NCBI GenBank assembly: GCA_039000515.1 | Contig: JBCFYV010000012.1 | Coordinates: 38,661,671-38,725,670 of the forward strand | Origin: Timema cristinae | Taxonomy: Eukaryota; Arthropoda; Insecta; Phasmatodea; Timematidae | DNA length: 64,000 bases | Direction: 5' to 3' | Part shown: positions 1-11,824 of the stretch, in pieces | Position numbering within the stretch: the stretch's first letter is position 1 | Layout of the letters: every line of letters starts with the position of its first letter | The notes under the pieces: generated by a model | Databases searched by the model: none | Seen by the model: only the letters and a program-made list of their open reading frames with translations | Told to the model about the DNA's origin: nothing | Program-made: the position numbers and the translations under genes

Positions 1-649
1 CACCATAATTTTCTTAGTTTCTTCAATAAGTAATAACCGATCTCACTTAAGAGCAGCGTAGCGTCCTAAGGTTTTATTTAAAAAAATTATTTTAGTTATT
101 TAACGTGCACTTTCGGAACCTACTGATAAAATCGGCGCACAACATTGATACTATCTTAAAACTTGAAAATACATAACATCCACATCCCATTAGGACATCA
201 CTTTAAAAGGAAAACACACAGTTCACTAAAGATAAAAGTACCGCGATGTAGGAATCAAATCTAAGATCCTCAGTTGAGTAGAAAAAAAAATCTATCGATT
301 GTGCTAAAAGTCCCACAATTTTACCATTAAATAAATCTGTAATTCGTGCTCTTGTAAGATACTTGGTTTAGAACCAATAATTATTTGAGGATAATGCTAT
401 TTTAACATAAAAGTGGTCGTGCAGACTAAACAAAATACATCATTTATATGTTCTTGAAATTAGCTTGGAGGGAGTAATAACTGTTGGTTTACTGCAAGAC
501 ATAAATGTTTATAAGATGTATGAGAGTAAACTACATTCGAAACTTTCACTATTTTGCTAGTGCATTATTTGATAAAATGATACAACACTTTTTTAGACTA
601 GCGCCATTTAACTACTCTACGCTATACTCGGACCTTCACGGCCAGCTAG

Positions 650-681
<32 letters not shown>

Positions 682-830
682 ACAACAATAACAACGAACT
701 ATTTATTCATATGTTTGAATGCCAGGAGAATTCATTGTTTCTCAGATAACCTTCATATAGTCAATCTTAAATCAATAGAACAAGGAAAGAGTATTTAAAG
801 GAATTAGCATAGACATTCTTGTTGAGAGTT
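1..830. other. non-coding stretch, no gene seen
   Basis: AT-rich intergenic or intronic DNA. I see no convincing exon. The only structured item is a short (CA)n microsatellite at about 658-682 inside a small spurious reading frame. Confidence 0.5.
658..682. repeat. (CA)n microsatellite
   Basis: About a dozen CA dinucleotides preceded by GCGCGC and followed by CAACAACAA. Simple repeat. Confidence 0.9.
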
Positions 831-1089
831 TTTTTAATTTTAGCAGCGCGTCTTACTACCTGTTCGAACAATACTCTTAAGTACTAACTATTCTAAAGGG
901 CTAGGAATTGAGATGGTTGAATTTAGAGGAGATGAACCCGCATTTGCGTGGAGGAGAAGTGGAAAACAATTTTGGAAAAACTCATACCCAGTTCACTCGA
1001 GCGAGATTCGAACCTCTATCTCACCGTCCTTGTCAGTCTAGCTCAACACGAAACTAGCGCGTTATTTATCTTCACCCCCAAGGTGGGTA
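831..1089 (-). mobile_element. SINE family B, minus orientation
   Basis: tRNA-derived SINE. Read on the minus strand it starts with a tRNA-like head whose B box is GGTTCGAATC (seen on + as GATTCGAACC near 1008), has a body containing CCACGCAAATGCGGGTTCA, and ends in the tail that on + reads GCGCGTCTTACTACC. Short flanking repeats TGAGAGTT lie at 823-830 and 1090-1097. A family A SINE has inserted right beside it. At least three clearer relatives occur in the window (4904, 22768, 40796). Confidence 0.75.
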
Positions 1090-1112
1090 TGAGAGTTGCT
1101 GATAATATCATT

Positions 1113-1383
1113 ATTATTAGCACCACGTCTTACTACCCGTTCGGTTTATACGCACTTACGCTAATGTGTAATGGTAGGGTGATGGTGAGATGAAATGAAG
1201 GACCTACAGTTTAACGTGGAATCCGAACCACGGTGGAGGCCTGGCATTCCCCACATTCACAAGATGTCTTGTCAGAGGTGAAGGAAGGGTTTGTAATCAG
1301 ATAAATCTTTGCCGGGACCTGGGATTGAACCCCGGCCGCCAGCATAGAGGTCTGACACCTTATCCCTAGACCACCAGGTCACC
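1113..1383 (-). mobile_element. SINE family A, full length, minus orientation
   Basis: tRNA-derived SINE. On its sense (minus) strand: tRNA-like head with an A-box-like TGGTCTAGGG, B box GGTTCAATCC, a body containing CCGTGGTTCGGATTCCACG, then the tail with the hairpin ACCCGAACGGGT and (TAA)n. Target-site duplication CTGATAATATCATT is perfect at 1099-1112 and 1384-1397. Pol III transcription and LINE-driven retroposition are inferred from the class. Confidence 0.9.
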
Positions 1384-1730
1384 CTGATAATATCATTGTA
1401 GTAAAAACATTATTGATTGAACTTAAGGATGAAAGCCCCAAAATAATAGATTAAAGACAAGTGTGATATCTGCTGGAAATACACACAAAATTAAATATTT
1501 TATATCTTATAGTAAAGAGAAATACAAAGTAAACTAAATATTCTAGGAAATGCAGTAAATTATTTATTTTCTACTGCATCGGTAGTGACGTGGACAAAAA
1601 TGTTTTCATATGGTCTCAAACCCTGACTGTATGTATACTAGATCCTATCAAATATAAATAAAGGCACCACAACCGGTTATGAAGTTCCATGTATATTTAG
1701 CAACAGACAAACGTTTTTAAAAACAGTAAA

Positions 1731-2022
1731 TATATATAATATTATTAGTAGCGCGTCTTACTACCCGTTCGGATTATACACACTTACGCTAATGTGTAAT
1801 GGTAGGTGATTGTGAGATGAAATGGAGGACCTACAGCTCAACGTGGGATCTGAACCATGGAGGCTTGGCATTCCACACATTCCAAAGTTGTGATTAATAC
1901 ACGTCTTGTCAGAGGTGAAGGAAGGGTTTAGAAATAAAATAAACCTGTGCCGGAGCCGAAGTTAAAACCATGGACCTTTGTAACCGAAGTCTGACACTTT
2001 ACCTCTAGACCGACAGGTAACA
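1731..2022 (-). mobile_element. SINE family A, minus orientation
   Basis: Same family as the copy at 1113, more diverged in the tRNA-like head. The target-site duplication TTAAAAACAGTAAA / TTAAAAACAGCAAA (one mismatch) lies at 1717-1730 and 2023-2036, fixing the ends. Confidence 0.85.
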
Positions 2023-2036
2023 TTAAAAACAGCAAA

Positions 2037-3190
2037 GAAGTTAACAATAATTTTTTACTTAATATATTTATACTCTAAACCTTAAAAAAGCATAGATATC
2101 ATTTAAAGTGTTTTTAAACTCGTAAATCCAAAACAAAATTACTCCCTGCTTTTCATTCATTTAAACCTCCCCACTCTGATATTATTATTAATACTTGCAG
2201 ATGACATAACCAGTATTATGGTTTGAATTTCCAGAATTTATTTAGTAAAAAAACAGAAAAAACCCACAGTTAACATTATATATTTAATTTATTAGAAAAT
2301 GATAATAAAAGTAAATCTTAATAAGCAACAATTTTATCAATCAAAGTATTTATAAAAATCTATTTATTAATCGTTATATTGTGGCCGTTTTGGTATCATT
2401 AAATAAAGTATGAAATCAAACTATGGTACCTCAAAGCTATATATACAGTCATAGTAACTTTGAAGAAACAAATAAATTACCATTTATAACTAAAATATGT
2501 CCAAATTACCTGTTATAACTAAAATATGTCCAATGGATAAGATTTTATCAATTTTTTTTGTCCACCTAGAAATAATAAATATAAACAATTTTAAATCAAG
2601 ATTAGGATCCTTAAGTTATATAAGTTTTTTTTAACTCAGCGTCTTAAAAATAAAGTATAAATCTTTTAGATTTAATTTATTATTTGCACTACATATGTGT
2701 AATATAATAATTAATCATTAATAAATTCATAATTAGCTATTCACAGTAATAAAGATTCTGAAAAGAGGTAAACCGGCTTTATGTTACCATGTAAAACCAA
2801 TAAATGTGGTTAGCACTGCTGCCAAAATAATGCGTGGCGTGGTTAAATCTTTAACAGCTTAAAAAAGAAGGCCTATTTATTAATGAGACTAAACATAATT
2901 AATTAGCTAAGTATATAACGAATAATTTGTTTTACTATGAAGGGAACAAAAAAGTAAATTAATTTAGTTGATCAAACTATTTGAACATCGCAAAAAGACA
3001 TAGCCCCTCCCCCATCACTCTTCCCAACAGGCAAGAAATAATTATAGGACTTAAGGCTTTTTTAAATCCGGCCTTGGGCGTAGCTAGGCAAACTATCCTG
3101 CAGTCATGTGTGGAGCTATAGCATACCGCGCTGGCTGATTGAATAAGTTGCTACCTTACAATCTCGACGGAGTGTACATACACACACCTC
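2037..3190. other. non-coding stretch, no gene seen
   Basis: AT-rich DNA without long reading frames or recognisable repeats. An imprecise local duplication of ATAACTAAAATATGTCCAA occurs near 2490-2535. Confidence 0.5.
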
Positions 3191-3197
3191 CACCGCC

Positions 3198-3419
3198 CTA
3201 CATGGTTCTGTAATTTCTAACGAGTTGATAACCACTCAGGTGTACTAAGCTGGAAGTAAGGGATGGTTTTAACCAGGATTCAGAAACAAGAATAGCTTGA
3301 AAGGACAGAGAAGAAAATAAGCTGTCAAATTCGTGGAAATGGCTTAGTAAAGACTGTGCATTTACGTGGGCCACCTGCAGTGATAGCAGATGGTTTTCAA
3401 GTACATTTTGACGCATCAT
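3198..3419 (-). pseudogene. LINE endonuclease fragment
   Basis: A 73-residue open frame resembles the start of the apurinic endonuclease domain of Jockey/CR1-type non-LTR retrotransposons: AHVNAQSLLSHFHEFDSLF followed by ILVSESWLKPSL and SGYQLVRNYR. These are the first strands and the catalytic-Asn/Glu region (N of 'NAQSL', E of 'SESWL') of that fold. The remaining endonuclease and all of the reverse transcriptase are absent, so this is a truncated remnant with no expected activity. It lies just downstream of the 3' end of the FN3 gene, on the same strand. Confidence 0.7.
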
Positions 3420-3739
3420 AACTGTTGAAAGAGTTGTTGAGGAAGGGAAGGAAGGAGCGATTGGTCAAGGTCACCACGTGGCTACGTGTTAAAAAGTTCG
3501 AGATATTTTGTTAGCTTATGTGCAATGATTTTATTAAATAATGAAAGCGTGTGGATTTGATAAATTCATTTCTGACTCGCACGGATGCATGTTGTCTTAA
3601 AAATATACTAATACAATGACTGTCCTGATAGTTTCCAATATAAAATCTATTAGAAACATTATACTCAACATGTATAACTGCATATATTTTTTTTTATTAT
3701 CAATCCACGCACATTTTAATTTCACAGCAATATTACGCT

Positions 3740-3751
3740 TTTATTTTTATT
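3740..3751 (-). terminator. polyadenylation signals of the FN3 gene
   Basis: On the minus strand two overlapping AATAAA-type hexamers (on + TTTTATTTTTATTTG) lie about 110 bases after the TAG stop of the FN3 terminal exon, a normal 3' UTR distance. No other gene ends here. Confidence 0.5.
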
Positions 3752-3860
3752 TGTTGAAATTTGATGAAAGTGCAACACTTTATCAAAGCTGACTTCTGTC
3801 TCCTTCACAAAAGACATGTCGGCCTTCTTGTAGTGATGAAGATGCCAACATAAGATTCAC

Positions 3861-4153
3861 CTACTCGCAATGTGTCTTCTGCGTAATGATCATATTGCTC
3901 GACTCCACATCATTCGGCCCTAGAGCGTACAAGATGAGGGCGTAGTTGGTGCAAGGCAGCAAGTTGGTGATGGTATAGTCTGTGTTGTCTGATGACACGA
4001 TGGTGGTCGTCATGTTACAAATACCAGGTGAAATGCACCAGACCAAACGATAATCGCTGGCGCAGAAGAATTCTGGCGCAGGGTTGTCCCACACGACCTC
4101 TATTGACGTTGTGCTCACTTCTTGAGTCCGCAGGTTCACCACTCGATCTTGCG
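3861..4153 (-). CDS. FN3-domain protein, terminal exon (partial gene)
   Basis: Last coding exon of a multi-FN3 protein. The acceptor is TTTGCAG at 4154-4160 (minus), entered in phase 1, as expected for FN3 exons. The translation shows one FN3 domain: strand residues VVNLRTQEVSTTSIEVVWDN, then NPAPEFFCASDYRLVW, CISPGICNMTT, the conserved LLPCTNYALILYA and end NMIITQKTH. Cysteines follow the same pattern as in the other exons. The frame ends at TAG (3861-3863); a GTGAAT follows directly and could be read as a donor, but polyadenylation signals 110 bases downstream favour a true gene end. No transmembrane segment follows, so the product would be secreted or soluble unless a splice variant exists. 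FN3 proteins usually mediate extracellular adhesion or ligand binding; PTPRQ-like annotation is common for such insect proteins but no phosphatase domain is visible. Confidence 0.7.
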
Positions 4154-4255
4154 CTGCAAACATGAGCTTTAGATTCAATATAAACTCAAATAATTGTGTC
4201 CTTTTTAAATTATTTCTCAATTTTCTCAATTATAATAATCGAGGAATTAACTTGC

Positions 4256-4400
4256 TTGACACCCTAGCTCAGTCAGTGATTCTGGCTGTTATGTTAAGAG
4301 TCCCAAGATTGATATCTGGTATGGCCAAAATATGTATTATTTTTGAAATTAGAGATTTACCTTTTACAATCATTACGAACTAACGGTCAGGGGACTTGGT
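4256..4400 (+). mobile_element. SINE family C, diverged partial copy
   Basis: Begins with the tRNA-like CACCCTAGCTCAGTCAGT and matches the copies at 54976 and 63388 through the body (TATGGCCAAAATAT, then GGGGACTTGGTGTT). Diverged and missing its 3' part. Confidence 0.6.
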
Positions 4401-4903
4401 GTTTTATCTGTTAGTTAATTTAATTAATTAATTTTATAAATCTTGTTTTGATATAATTCTTCTGAAAGAAAATAAATAACAAGAGAATGGTAAAAACACT
4501 AAATGGTAAACTATAGTTGAAATAGATAATAATAGCAGTTTAATAAATTATTTAATAATATGAATAAAATAAATCAAAAGGAAATGTTTTCATTCAAATT
4601 CTAGAGTAGAATTCTAAGACAATACCCTGTTTATATGGCAAGAAAAAACTCTGTCTCGATTTTTAAAAAGGCTTTTCTTGCGGTTGTGAAACTTTGAGCA
4701 GATATTCCGAATGAAACTATTTTTTTTAATTAATGTGTGCCAAATTTAACTACCTGGGCAAGTATTATTAATAAATGTTTCTACCAATAATTAGGCCAGT
4801 AAATTAGTGGAGTCTTAAACAATTCATCACCATACAACCCCAACTTTATTTTAAAATACTTTAAATTATGTACTTTAAGATGGGTTTTTAATTATTTCTT
4901 TTT
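4401..4903. other. intronic DNA, nothing recognised
   Basis: AT-rich sequence inside the large FN3-gene intron. No exon, repeat or structure could be supported. Confidence 0.4.
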
Positions 4904-5153
4904 TTCAGCACCATGTCTTAATACCCTTTCAGATTATACGCTTATGTACTAACTACGCTAATGGTCTTAGGGATTAAGATGGCTATTGTTTATAGGAAGT
5001 GTACCCGCATTGCGTGAAGGAAGAGTGTAAAATCATTTTGAAAAACCCACCCTAAATACACCCGACCAGATTCAAACCTTGATCTCCTCGTTATCGGCAA
5101 TCTAGTCTACTGCGAGAGTAGCGCATTAGACCTTGAGGCCATCGAAGTGGGTA
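4904..5153 (-). mobile_element. SINE family B, minus orientation
   Basis: Diverged copy: on + it runs from AGCACCATGTCTTAATACCC (shared tail) through GTACCCGCATTGCGTG to the tRNA-like head ending GGCCATCGAAGTGGGTA. Lies in the FN3 intron upstream of the tandem repeat. Confidence 0.75.
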
Positions 5154-5534
5154 GGTCTTTGTTATATAAAAAAAAGTACCTAGACTTAAACTTTGTGTAG
5201 GCCTCACCACGAACCGCTACAGTTAGGACTCTTTCCTGCCCCCTCAAATGTAATTCCAGGGTTAGCCATGGAATTACTATAAATCATGTTCGCACAATTT
5301 TTAAGATCTGGGTCAGAAATACAATATTCCACTTGTAATGTGTGCTCAGACACGAGTAGAGAGTAAGCACGTTAAATAATAGTATGTATACAAATGTGCT
5401 ACATCCAGCAATGATTGAACATTATCTGTGAAGGTGTGAGGGGATTCAACAAAAAATATTTTAAAAAAAGCTTGTAACCTCTCCCCCACCCGACCCCTCA
5501 ACCAAAGAGGTGCCCAGGAGCCTCACCCGGCAAA

Positions 5535-6065
5535 TGTCTGAAAATTGGATTCCCCTAGAAGCTACGAGTATTTGGAGTGGACCTCATATGAAACTTTATT
5601 GGAAATCAGACTCCTCTATAAGCTATCTAGAAAAGTCCTCCCCCATAAAACGTTTGAAGTTTGGATATCTTTAAAAGAAATTTAGAGTGGTCCTCTCCAT
5701 GAAGTTTTCTTAAAAATATATTCCTCAAGAAATTATTTGGAGTGGTCTTCCCTAATAATTTTTTTGAAATTACAATCTCCTTAAAAGTGATTTGGACTAT
5801 TTCTCAACAGGAAAGTTTTAATAATTAGATTTCTATAGATTCCTAGAAGATATTTAAAGTGCTCTTCATCTGATTTTTTTTTTTAATTAGATGCTTCTAG
5901 AAGTTATTTTGTAGTGGTCCTTTACCAGAAAATTTTTGAAACTTGTATGCACCTAGAAGAGAGTTTAAGTGGTCGTAGCTTTTGTTTTAACTAGATTCTG
6001 CTAAAAACCATTTTTGGAAATTGGATGCCTCTAGAAACTATTTGAAGTAGTCATCACTTAATTTG
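5535..6065. repeat. degenerate ~56-bp tandem repeat (satellite-like)
   Basis: About nine diverged units of 50-66 bp. Each contains a variant of CCTCTAGAAACTATTTGAAG followed by TGGTCCTC and a T-rich run with TTTTTGAAA. Unit starts can be followed at about 5554, 5611, 5667, 5723, 5777, 5843, 5893, 5951 and 6028. The same unit appears in the opposite orientation at 49880-50140. Confidence 0.75.
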
Positions 6066-7099
6066 GTCACACCTTTAAATAAAGGCTAAAAATGTTGTTT
6101 TTTTAAATTCCTGACAGAAAGCAAAACTTGAACCTTTTCCTAGGTTTTTCCTCGATGCTAAAACTTCAAACATAATTTATTATTTAACCAGTTTTCTCGA
6201 TCACCTTGACCACTTTGTTAAAGGATGCAAAGATTTACTTCTCAATTTCATGGCAAGTGATCATTATTGGGAAAAATTAAACGAATGTATTATAACTTAA
6301 ACTTTTCTTTATCAAAAATAATCAGTGGCGCAGGAACTAGGGGGTACGGGGGTAAACTTTACCCCCCCAAGAAATGGAGGGGGGTAAAAAGTACAATTTT
6401 TACCCCTCGCTCTCAAACAAATATAATAAAACTTTTAGATACTAGAAAGATCTTGTTGAGGCAAGATACACAGTTCACTCTAAGGTAACATAATACAATT
6501 AAAATATAATCCTGTTTCGAGTGGTTTTATTGGCGAGTCCTGACCTATCGTAGTTACTGCTTAGTGCTTGGGACAGACAATCACCAATCTCCACACGCCC
6601 TTCTGCTAGGCGCGACAGTGCTGCTATGTTACTTTACAAGTCCACTTGTGACTTTTGCCAAAGTCTTGGAGGGGGAGGGGTTGAGACAGAAGAGAGGTAG
6701 GGGTGTAAATACCGTCTGTTATTCACTCATTCACGTGGGTAGTGGTGACTTGAGTTTGTCATCAGACAACAAAGATACGTTTGTTTTTTTACTGTTACCT
6801 TAAGTCTTACGAATTGAAGTGGACAATGAAGAGATCTCATGATGGGAAGATAACAACCTTCTTCAAAGCCGAGCAGAAACAATCAAAAGAACAATGTCCT
6901 GGTAAGTTATAACAATGAATCAAAAACTGATCAATAAATTATTATCATCTCTTAGAAAGATAATTCCATTTCAATTGGTCACTAAAATTATTCTTTTATA
7001 TATACAGAGCCTAGAGAAAGTCTAATAATAAAATTCTGATTTTGAGTTTAAATAAAATAATGTTTATATCTTTTATAAATTGCTTATACTTTAATAAAG

Positions 7100-7102
<3 letters not shown>

Positions 7103-7149
<47 letters not shown>
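7103..7149. repeat. (TA)n microsatellite
   Basis: Uninterrupted TA run of more than 20 units in intron 1 of the hAT transposase, directly before the exon 2 acceptor. A small antisense frame across it is spurious. Confidence 0.95.
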
Positions 7150-7151
<2 letters not shown>

Positions 7152-7323
7152 CAGGTGCTGACGATTGCAATTTACTGCAACATCAAGATGGAACCAATGA
7201 AACTTTTGCAACCAGTTCCGGAGATATCACAGTTTGAAGCCAACAATGTAGAAGCAGCGGGACATTCCTCAAAATTTGGTACTCATAAAATGATTAATTA
7301 TTATACACTTACTCAAATACAAT

Positions 7324-8029
7324 CAGGGGGCGCACCCACGGGGGTAGCTTTGGGGTCTGAAGCCCTCCCCCAGAAGTTAAGGATATTACAGAGCATTATG
7401 TTCCGTCAATTAATCAATTATATTTTTTAATTATATTTATTATAAATTAAATTTGTACAGTAATTAGGGCTTTTCAAAGGATTACTTTTTTATGTGGATT
7501 TTAATTTTACTGTTAATTTTCACTTAAATGAAAACAGAACCTGTGATAGTGAAATATTTTCTAGAAATGGTTAAAGTATTTACTATTTGTACATAGAGTT
7601 TTGAAGTGGGTACAGTACTTGAAATTATTATGTTAGAGCAATTATGTAAATATATTGTATCAGCAGTTGAGATATTAATATATGCCCCACCCCCACCAAC
7701 TGCAAATCCCGGGTGTGAAGAAGAATGTGTAAGCACAGACTTGTTAACCAGTGGCGTACACAGTGACAGAGGGTAGGCCGAGGATCCGCTTTTGGTACAA
7801 ATTAGCTCAAATATTATCATTTACATACTTTAAAATAAAAAAATTTCTCGGGGGAGAAACCCCTGGAGCCCCACTTTTTAGGGGGCATCGCTGAATCTCT
7901 ATCTTTCTTAACCCCCTACTTCAATTAAATTCCAAATATTAGAGTAATTTAAATATATAATGCTGAAATTATGAAAATTATTATGTAAAAATCCCCCCCT
8001 CCCAGCTTAAAATTCTGGGTGCGCCCCTG
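7324..8029 (+). mobile_element. MITE nested in the hAT element
   Basis: Ends are CAGGGGGCGCACCCA (7324) and TGGGTGCGCCCCTG (to 8029), inverted repeats differing by one G. Flanks AATACAAT (7316-7323) and AGTACAAA (8030-8037) match at 6 of 8, a plausible decayed hAT-type duplication. No coding capacity. The interior holds further hAT-end-like strings (CAGTGGCGTACACAG near 7751; GGGGGAGAAACCCCTGG near 7849), suggesting a composite. Confidence 0.6.
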
Positions 8030-11000
8030 AGTACAAATGCAATCGAAAGATATCTGAAGAAAAAGGTGGGGTGTGGGATATGTACTATTTCTAGAGCCTC
8101 GTACGCACTTGATGTTTGGATTTGTATTACCAGAGAAATATCTCTCACTACAAAAAAAAAATCATTTTAAAGGTTTTATAAATTTGTCTATATATTATTA
8201 CTTATTTCTTCTAAAATGTTAAAATGTATTACATTATTTTGTTAGCTGTTTGGTTGATTAATATTTTAATGAAGACTACTATTTTGGGTTAATAATTAAC
8301 GTCAGAATGACCAACTGCGTGTAACTTAGGAGAATACGATCAGGTTTAGGTCTGCAGAATATATTATTCGTACTATTTCTTCAGACGTTATATTTTTTAT
8401 TTCAAGCACTTCTATTTAAAACTACTAATTAATCAACATAATTATTATTCAGTGTGCCATTGAACCGATTAGATACACTGGCCCACCTAGGGCTTGGTTG
8501 TAAATATAATGATAGTTATTTTTTTCAATTACAATAAAAATATATTAGTTGTGTTGCAGGTTTAACATATAAGCAGGGAGATTCTACAAGGCCTCAGGCT
8601 CATTCACAGGAGTGCATCAGGTCAACACCTTATTTTAGTTCTTCTCCTCATCCCAAAATACATGCTGAGAGTTTCACCCTGCATGAAAGCTCCTCAACAA
8701 GATGGATACAATTGCAAGTGAAGGGACACAGCCTAAACCATCTGCTGCAGGTACTCGTAATTTTTCTCGGATTGGAGAGGGTCCATGCCACCTACCCATC
8801 ACAAGTCCTTATGTGGTTTCTGTAACAAATTTCAATTTCAAACAAAGTGGTTTACCCGATTCCCATGGCTTCATTTTGACAATGCATGCAATGGGGTTTT
8901 GTGTTATCCTTGCTGCAAAGCCGTGAGTTTGAACTTAATTCCAGACAAATTAAAAAAAGTGGCATTAGTTTTGGATTTGGTAAATGGAAAGGGAATTGTG
9001 AAATGGAATAAAGCTGTAGAAAGGTTCACCGCTCATATGAATAGCCCTATTCATAAAGAAGCTCTAACAAAACTTGGAGGGTTAAAATTAGTATCAGTCA
9101 ATGCTCAACTGTCATCATTAGCCAAACAACAGCAAGCAAATGCTAGAGTAGCATTGAAAGCCATAATAGAATCAATAAAATATCTTGCTCGCCAAGGATT
9201 AGCTCTTCGTGGACACTTAAGAGAGTGGGAAATTGTTTACACTAAATGAACTGAGGAAGAACGATATCCCCGAACTAAAAGAATTTCTGTTACGAAAAAA
9301 GAATTATTGCTCTGATAAAATTCAAAATGAGATTCTTGAGTACATGGCTCACATAATTCTGCGTGAAATCATAGAAGTTCATGAAAGCAAAATGTTCAGC
9401 TTGATGGTTGATGGTACGACTGATACGAGTGGACACGAACAGGTATCAATATGTGTCAGAATACTGAATAAATATGAACCCGAAGAGTTGTTCCTTGGTT
9501 TGTATGAATGTGCCAGTAAATCTGGCAAAAGTGTATCAGACCTCATTCTCGTTGTGCTGTTACGCTGTGGACTATCGACAGAAAACCTCAGAGGGCAATG
9601 CTACGATGGGGTTTCTTAACATGAGATCTGCCTGCAAAGGTTTCAAGCGCTAATGAAAGAGAAGCAGCCTCTTGCACTCTTTGTTCACTGCGGAAGCCAT
9701 AGCCTCAATCTAGCTCTTCAGGATACGACCAAATCCATCCCTCTAATACGAGATGTACTATCTTGGACGAATGATGTGGGTGTAATGATAAGGGGTTCAC
9801 CCAAAATAATGGCATCTTTTGAAGACATTAAGACCTCTTAAGGTAGCACTATCCATGGTTGCCCACGGCCTCTTTGCCCAACCAGGTGGACTGTGAGATT
9901 CATTGCTATTCACACCATTTTGAATAATTACTCATTAGTTCTTTCATGTCTTGAGAAGTTGGCAATGTCTAAGGATGACTGTGCTGCCAAAGCCCGTGGG
10001 TTACACGATTATTTTTTAAAAGGGTCTGTATATATTTTTCACTTCTTGTTTGCATAAATATTTTCGAACCAACAGAAAAAACTAAGTCTGATACTGCAAA
10101 GATCATCACTTACACTTACTGGAGCGAAAGAAGCAGTAAGTACTGTACTTGAAGATCTCAAGACAAAGAGGAATGAAATAGAGTTCGAAAATTTGTGGTC
10201 ACAGATGCTGAAGAAAGTGGAAGAGTTTGATCTTGAACCACCTTCTTTACCCCGTGTTCGTCGTGTTCCTAGAAGACTCGAACACAATGAAACACAAACA
10301 GAAGGTCACAAATGGGCAAGTCCCAAAGATAATATTAAGTCGGTATACTATGAAACCTTGGAACACAATCTGTGGAGAAATTGAATACAGGTTCAACCAA
10401 CCAGATTTTCAAGAGTACTGCATATTGGAGGAAATCTTACTCTCGAAGTCAAATGAATTTACTGAACCCATGATGAAAGTTTTGAACAAAAGACAAAAGA
10501 AGTATATGCCCAAAAAAGCTGAAAACTGAGCTGACGATATGTAGCAAAATCAATCATTTTTCTAGCATCTCCAGAACGTTCACCGAATTTCAAGGCCTGC
10601 ACGAGGAAACACGAAGTTTATTTCTCATACTGAAGAGATTTTGAAAACTCTGATAGTGATATCAGCTACATCAGCTACTGCAGAACGAAGTTTTTCAATG
10701 CTTGGACGCATAAAAAACTATCTTTGCTCTACGATAGGGCAACGTAGACTAAATCACCTGTGTCTGCTGAATGCACACCCTGAGAGACTCGACAAACTTG
10801 ACATTGCGAAACTAGTTAGTGGTTTTATAGATAGTAGCGAATATAGGGCAAAGGTGTTTGGAAACGTAATTTAATTTTGTTGTTTTTAATCATTTTGAGT
10901 TGAGCAGCATCAGATATATTTTTTCTTAATTAGTTTTGTGTGTATTCATTCTAATGTTTGGCATGCCCATAATTAATGAGAAAAAAACACATTTGGACTC

Positions 11001-11120
11001 TTAAATATTACATTTTATTGATCTTTTTTAAATCTAAAAAATGTTATTCCCTATAAAAGCCCATGATTATATTTACCCCCCCCCCCCAAATAAAAACGTT
11101 CCTGCGCCACTGAAAATAAT

Positions 11121-11539
11121 TATTTAAGAATAAAAAGTATCAATAAAATTAAATTCATTTAATTAATTATATAGATTAATTGGTGAACTCATGAAAAGTC
11201 TAAGGAGATCTCTTGAAGAAAGTTGGTTGTTTCTTTGGTTGAATATAATAAAATACCATTGAAATAGGTCACTATAAACATTTGGTTATACCAGTATTGG
11301 ATTTTTTTAGTCATTATACAAGTATTGCTGACAATTTAGACCATTCAAAGCTTTAACTAATAATTAAAATACACATGATGATAAAGACTTATTTTGGAAA
11401 AGTGAAGTAGCATTTATAATGTGTGAAACTACCCCCAGTATATTTGGTGAGAATTTATCCCGGGTCAAAGCTGAACACGCCAGTGGAGCTTACTGGCGGT
11501 AAGCTAACCCTACAGGTGTAAGTATTACTCTTCTAATAC
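11121..11539. other. intronic DNA, nothing recognised
   Basis: AT-rich FN3-gene intron sequence between the hAT right end and exon 11540-11824. No feature supported. Confidence 0.4.
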
Positions 11540-11824
11540 CTGTGTGAATAGTTATGGAAGCGTCGTCCGTATGCACACTGTCGTGATCCCGAGCTTTTAT
11601 GATCACCGTGTAGTTAGTGCAAGGGTCCAACCGCATTTTGTTGATCCAAGTGCGAGTATTCTTTATTGTTGTGTGGCAAGTTTGATCTCCTGAGCCAGTC
11701 ACACTTTCACACACGACGTAATCCTGGACGCAGTTCTCATTTTCTTTTGGAGGATCAAATTCTAATCGAAACGCATAGGATGTTAAGTAGCTGATGCGGA
11801 TGTTTTCTACAGGACCGGGTGAAT
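11540..11824 (-). CDS. FN3-domain exon
   Basis: One FN3 domain in a single 285-nt exon. Acceptor TTGCTCCACAG (minus, ends at 11825) and donor CACACAG|GTATTAG (after 11540) are both phase 1, the classic symmetrical FN3 exon. The 95-residue translation starts DSPGPVENIRISYLTSYAFR, has FDPPKENENCVQDYVVCES, an internal C in DQTCHTT, a tryptophan in TRTWINKMRL, the LDPCTNYTVIIKARD motif and ends in TIHTG. The 'ENCVxxYxV...C...PCTxY' cysteine spacing is shared with the exons at 12529 and 13704, so these are tandem copies of one domain type. The frame is intact. Extracellular adhesion or receptor role inferred from the fold only. Confidence 0.85.

Larger units (their letters stand above)
6826..10874 (+). 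pseudogene. hAT transposase (TTF/ZMYM1-like), disrupted
   Basis: Exon 1 is 6826-6901 (MKRSHDGKITTFFKAEQKQ, donor GGTAAGT, phase 1). Exon 2 is about 7155-7278 and has an in-frame TGA at 7235-7237. Exon 3 starts at 8560 (acceptor TTGTGTTGCAG) and runs to 10874. In order: a TTF-type zinc finger region (WFTRFPWLHFDNACNGVLCY, then CC), the GLALRGH motif, the RNase H-like core (MFSLMVDGTTDTSGHEQ; LRGQCYDG; HCGSHSLNLALQDT), and the C-terminal hAT dimerisation region (TSATAERSFSMLGRIKNYL). Frameshifts near 8790 and 9235, a stop at 9617-9619 and several breaks between 9840 and 10640 make it inactive. In life such proteins bind the terminal repeats and cut and paste the element in the nucleus. Confidence 0.9.
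6323..11112 (+). mobile_element. hAT DNA transposon, 4.79 kb, decayed
   Basis: Terminal inverted repeats CAGTGGCGCAGGAAC (6323-6337) and GTTCCTGCGCCACTG (11098-11112) are perfect over 15 bp. The target-site duplication AAAATAAT is perfect at 6315-6322 and 11113-11120; 8-bp duplications are diagnostic of hAT. G/C-rich runs (GGGGG / CCCCC) lie just inside both ends. The element contains a transposase pseudogene of the ZMYM1-like type with introns, a (TA)n tract and a nested MITE. It sits, in antisense orientation, in the 7.4-kb intron between the last two FN3 exons. Confidence 0.95.

Noticed and set aside
7011..7211. 66-residue frame with a Tyr-Ile run
   Set aside because: Product of the (TA)n microsatellite.
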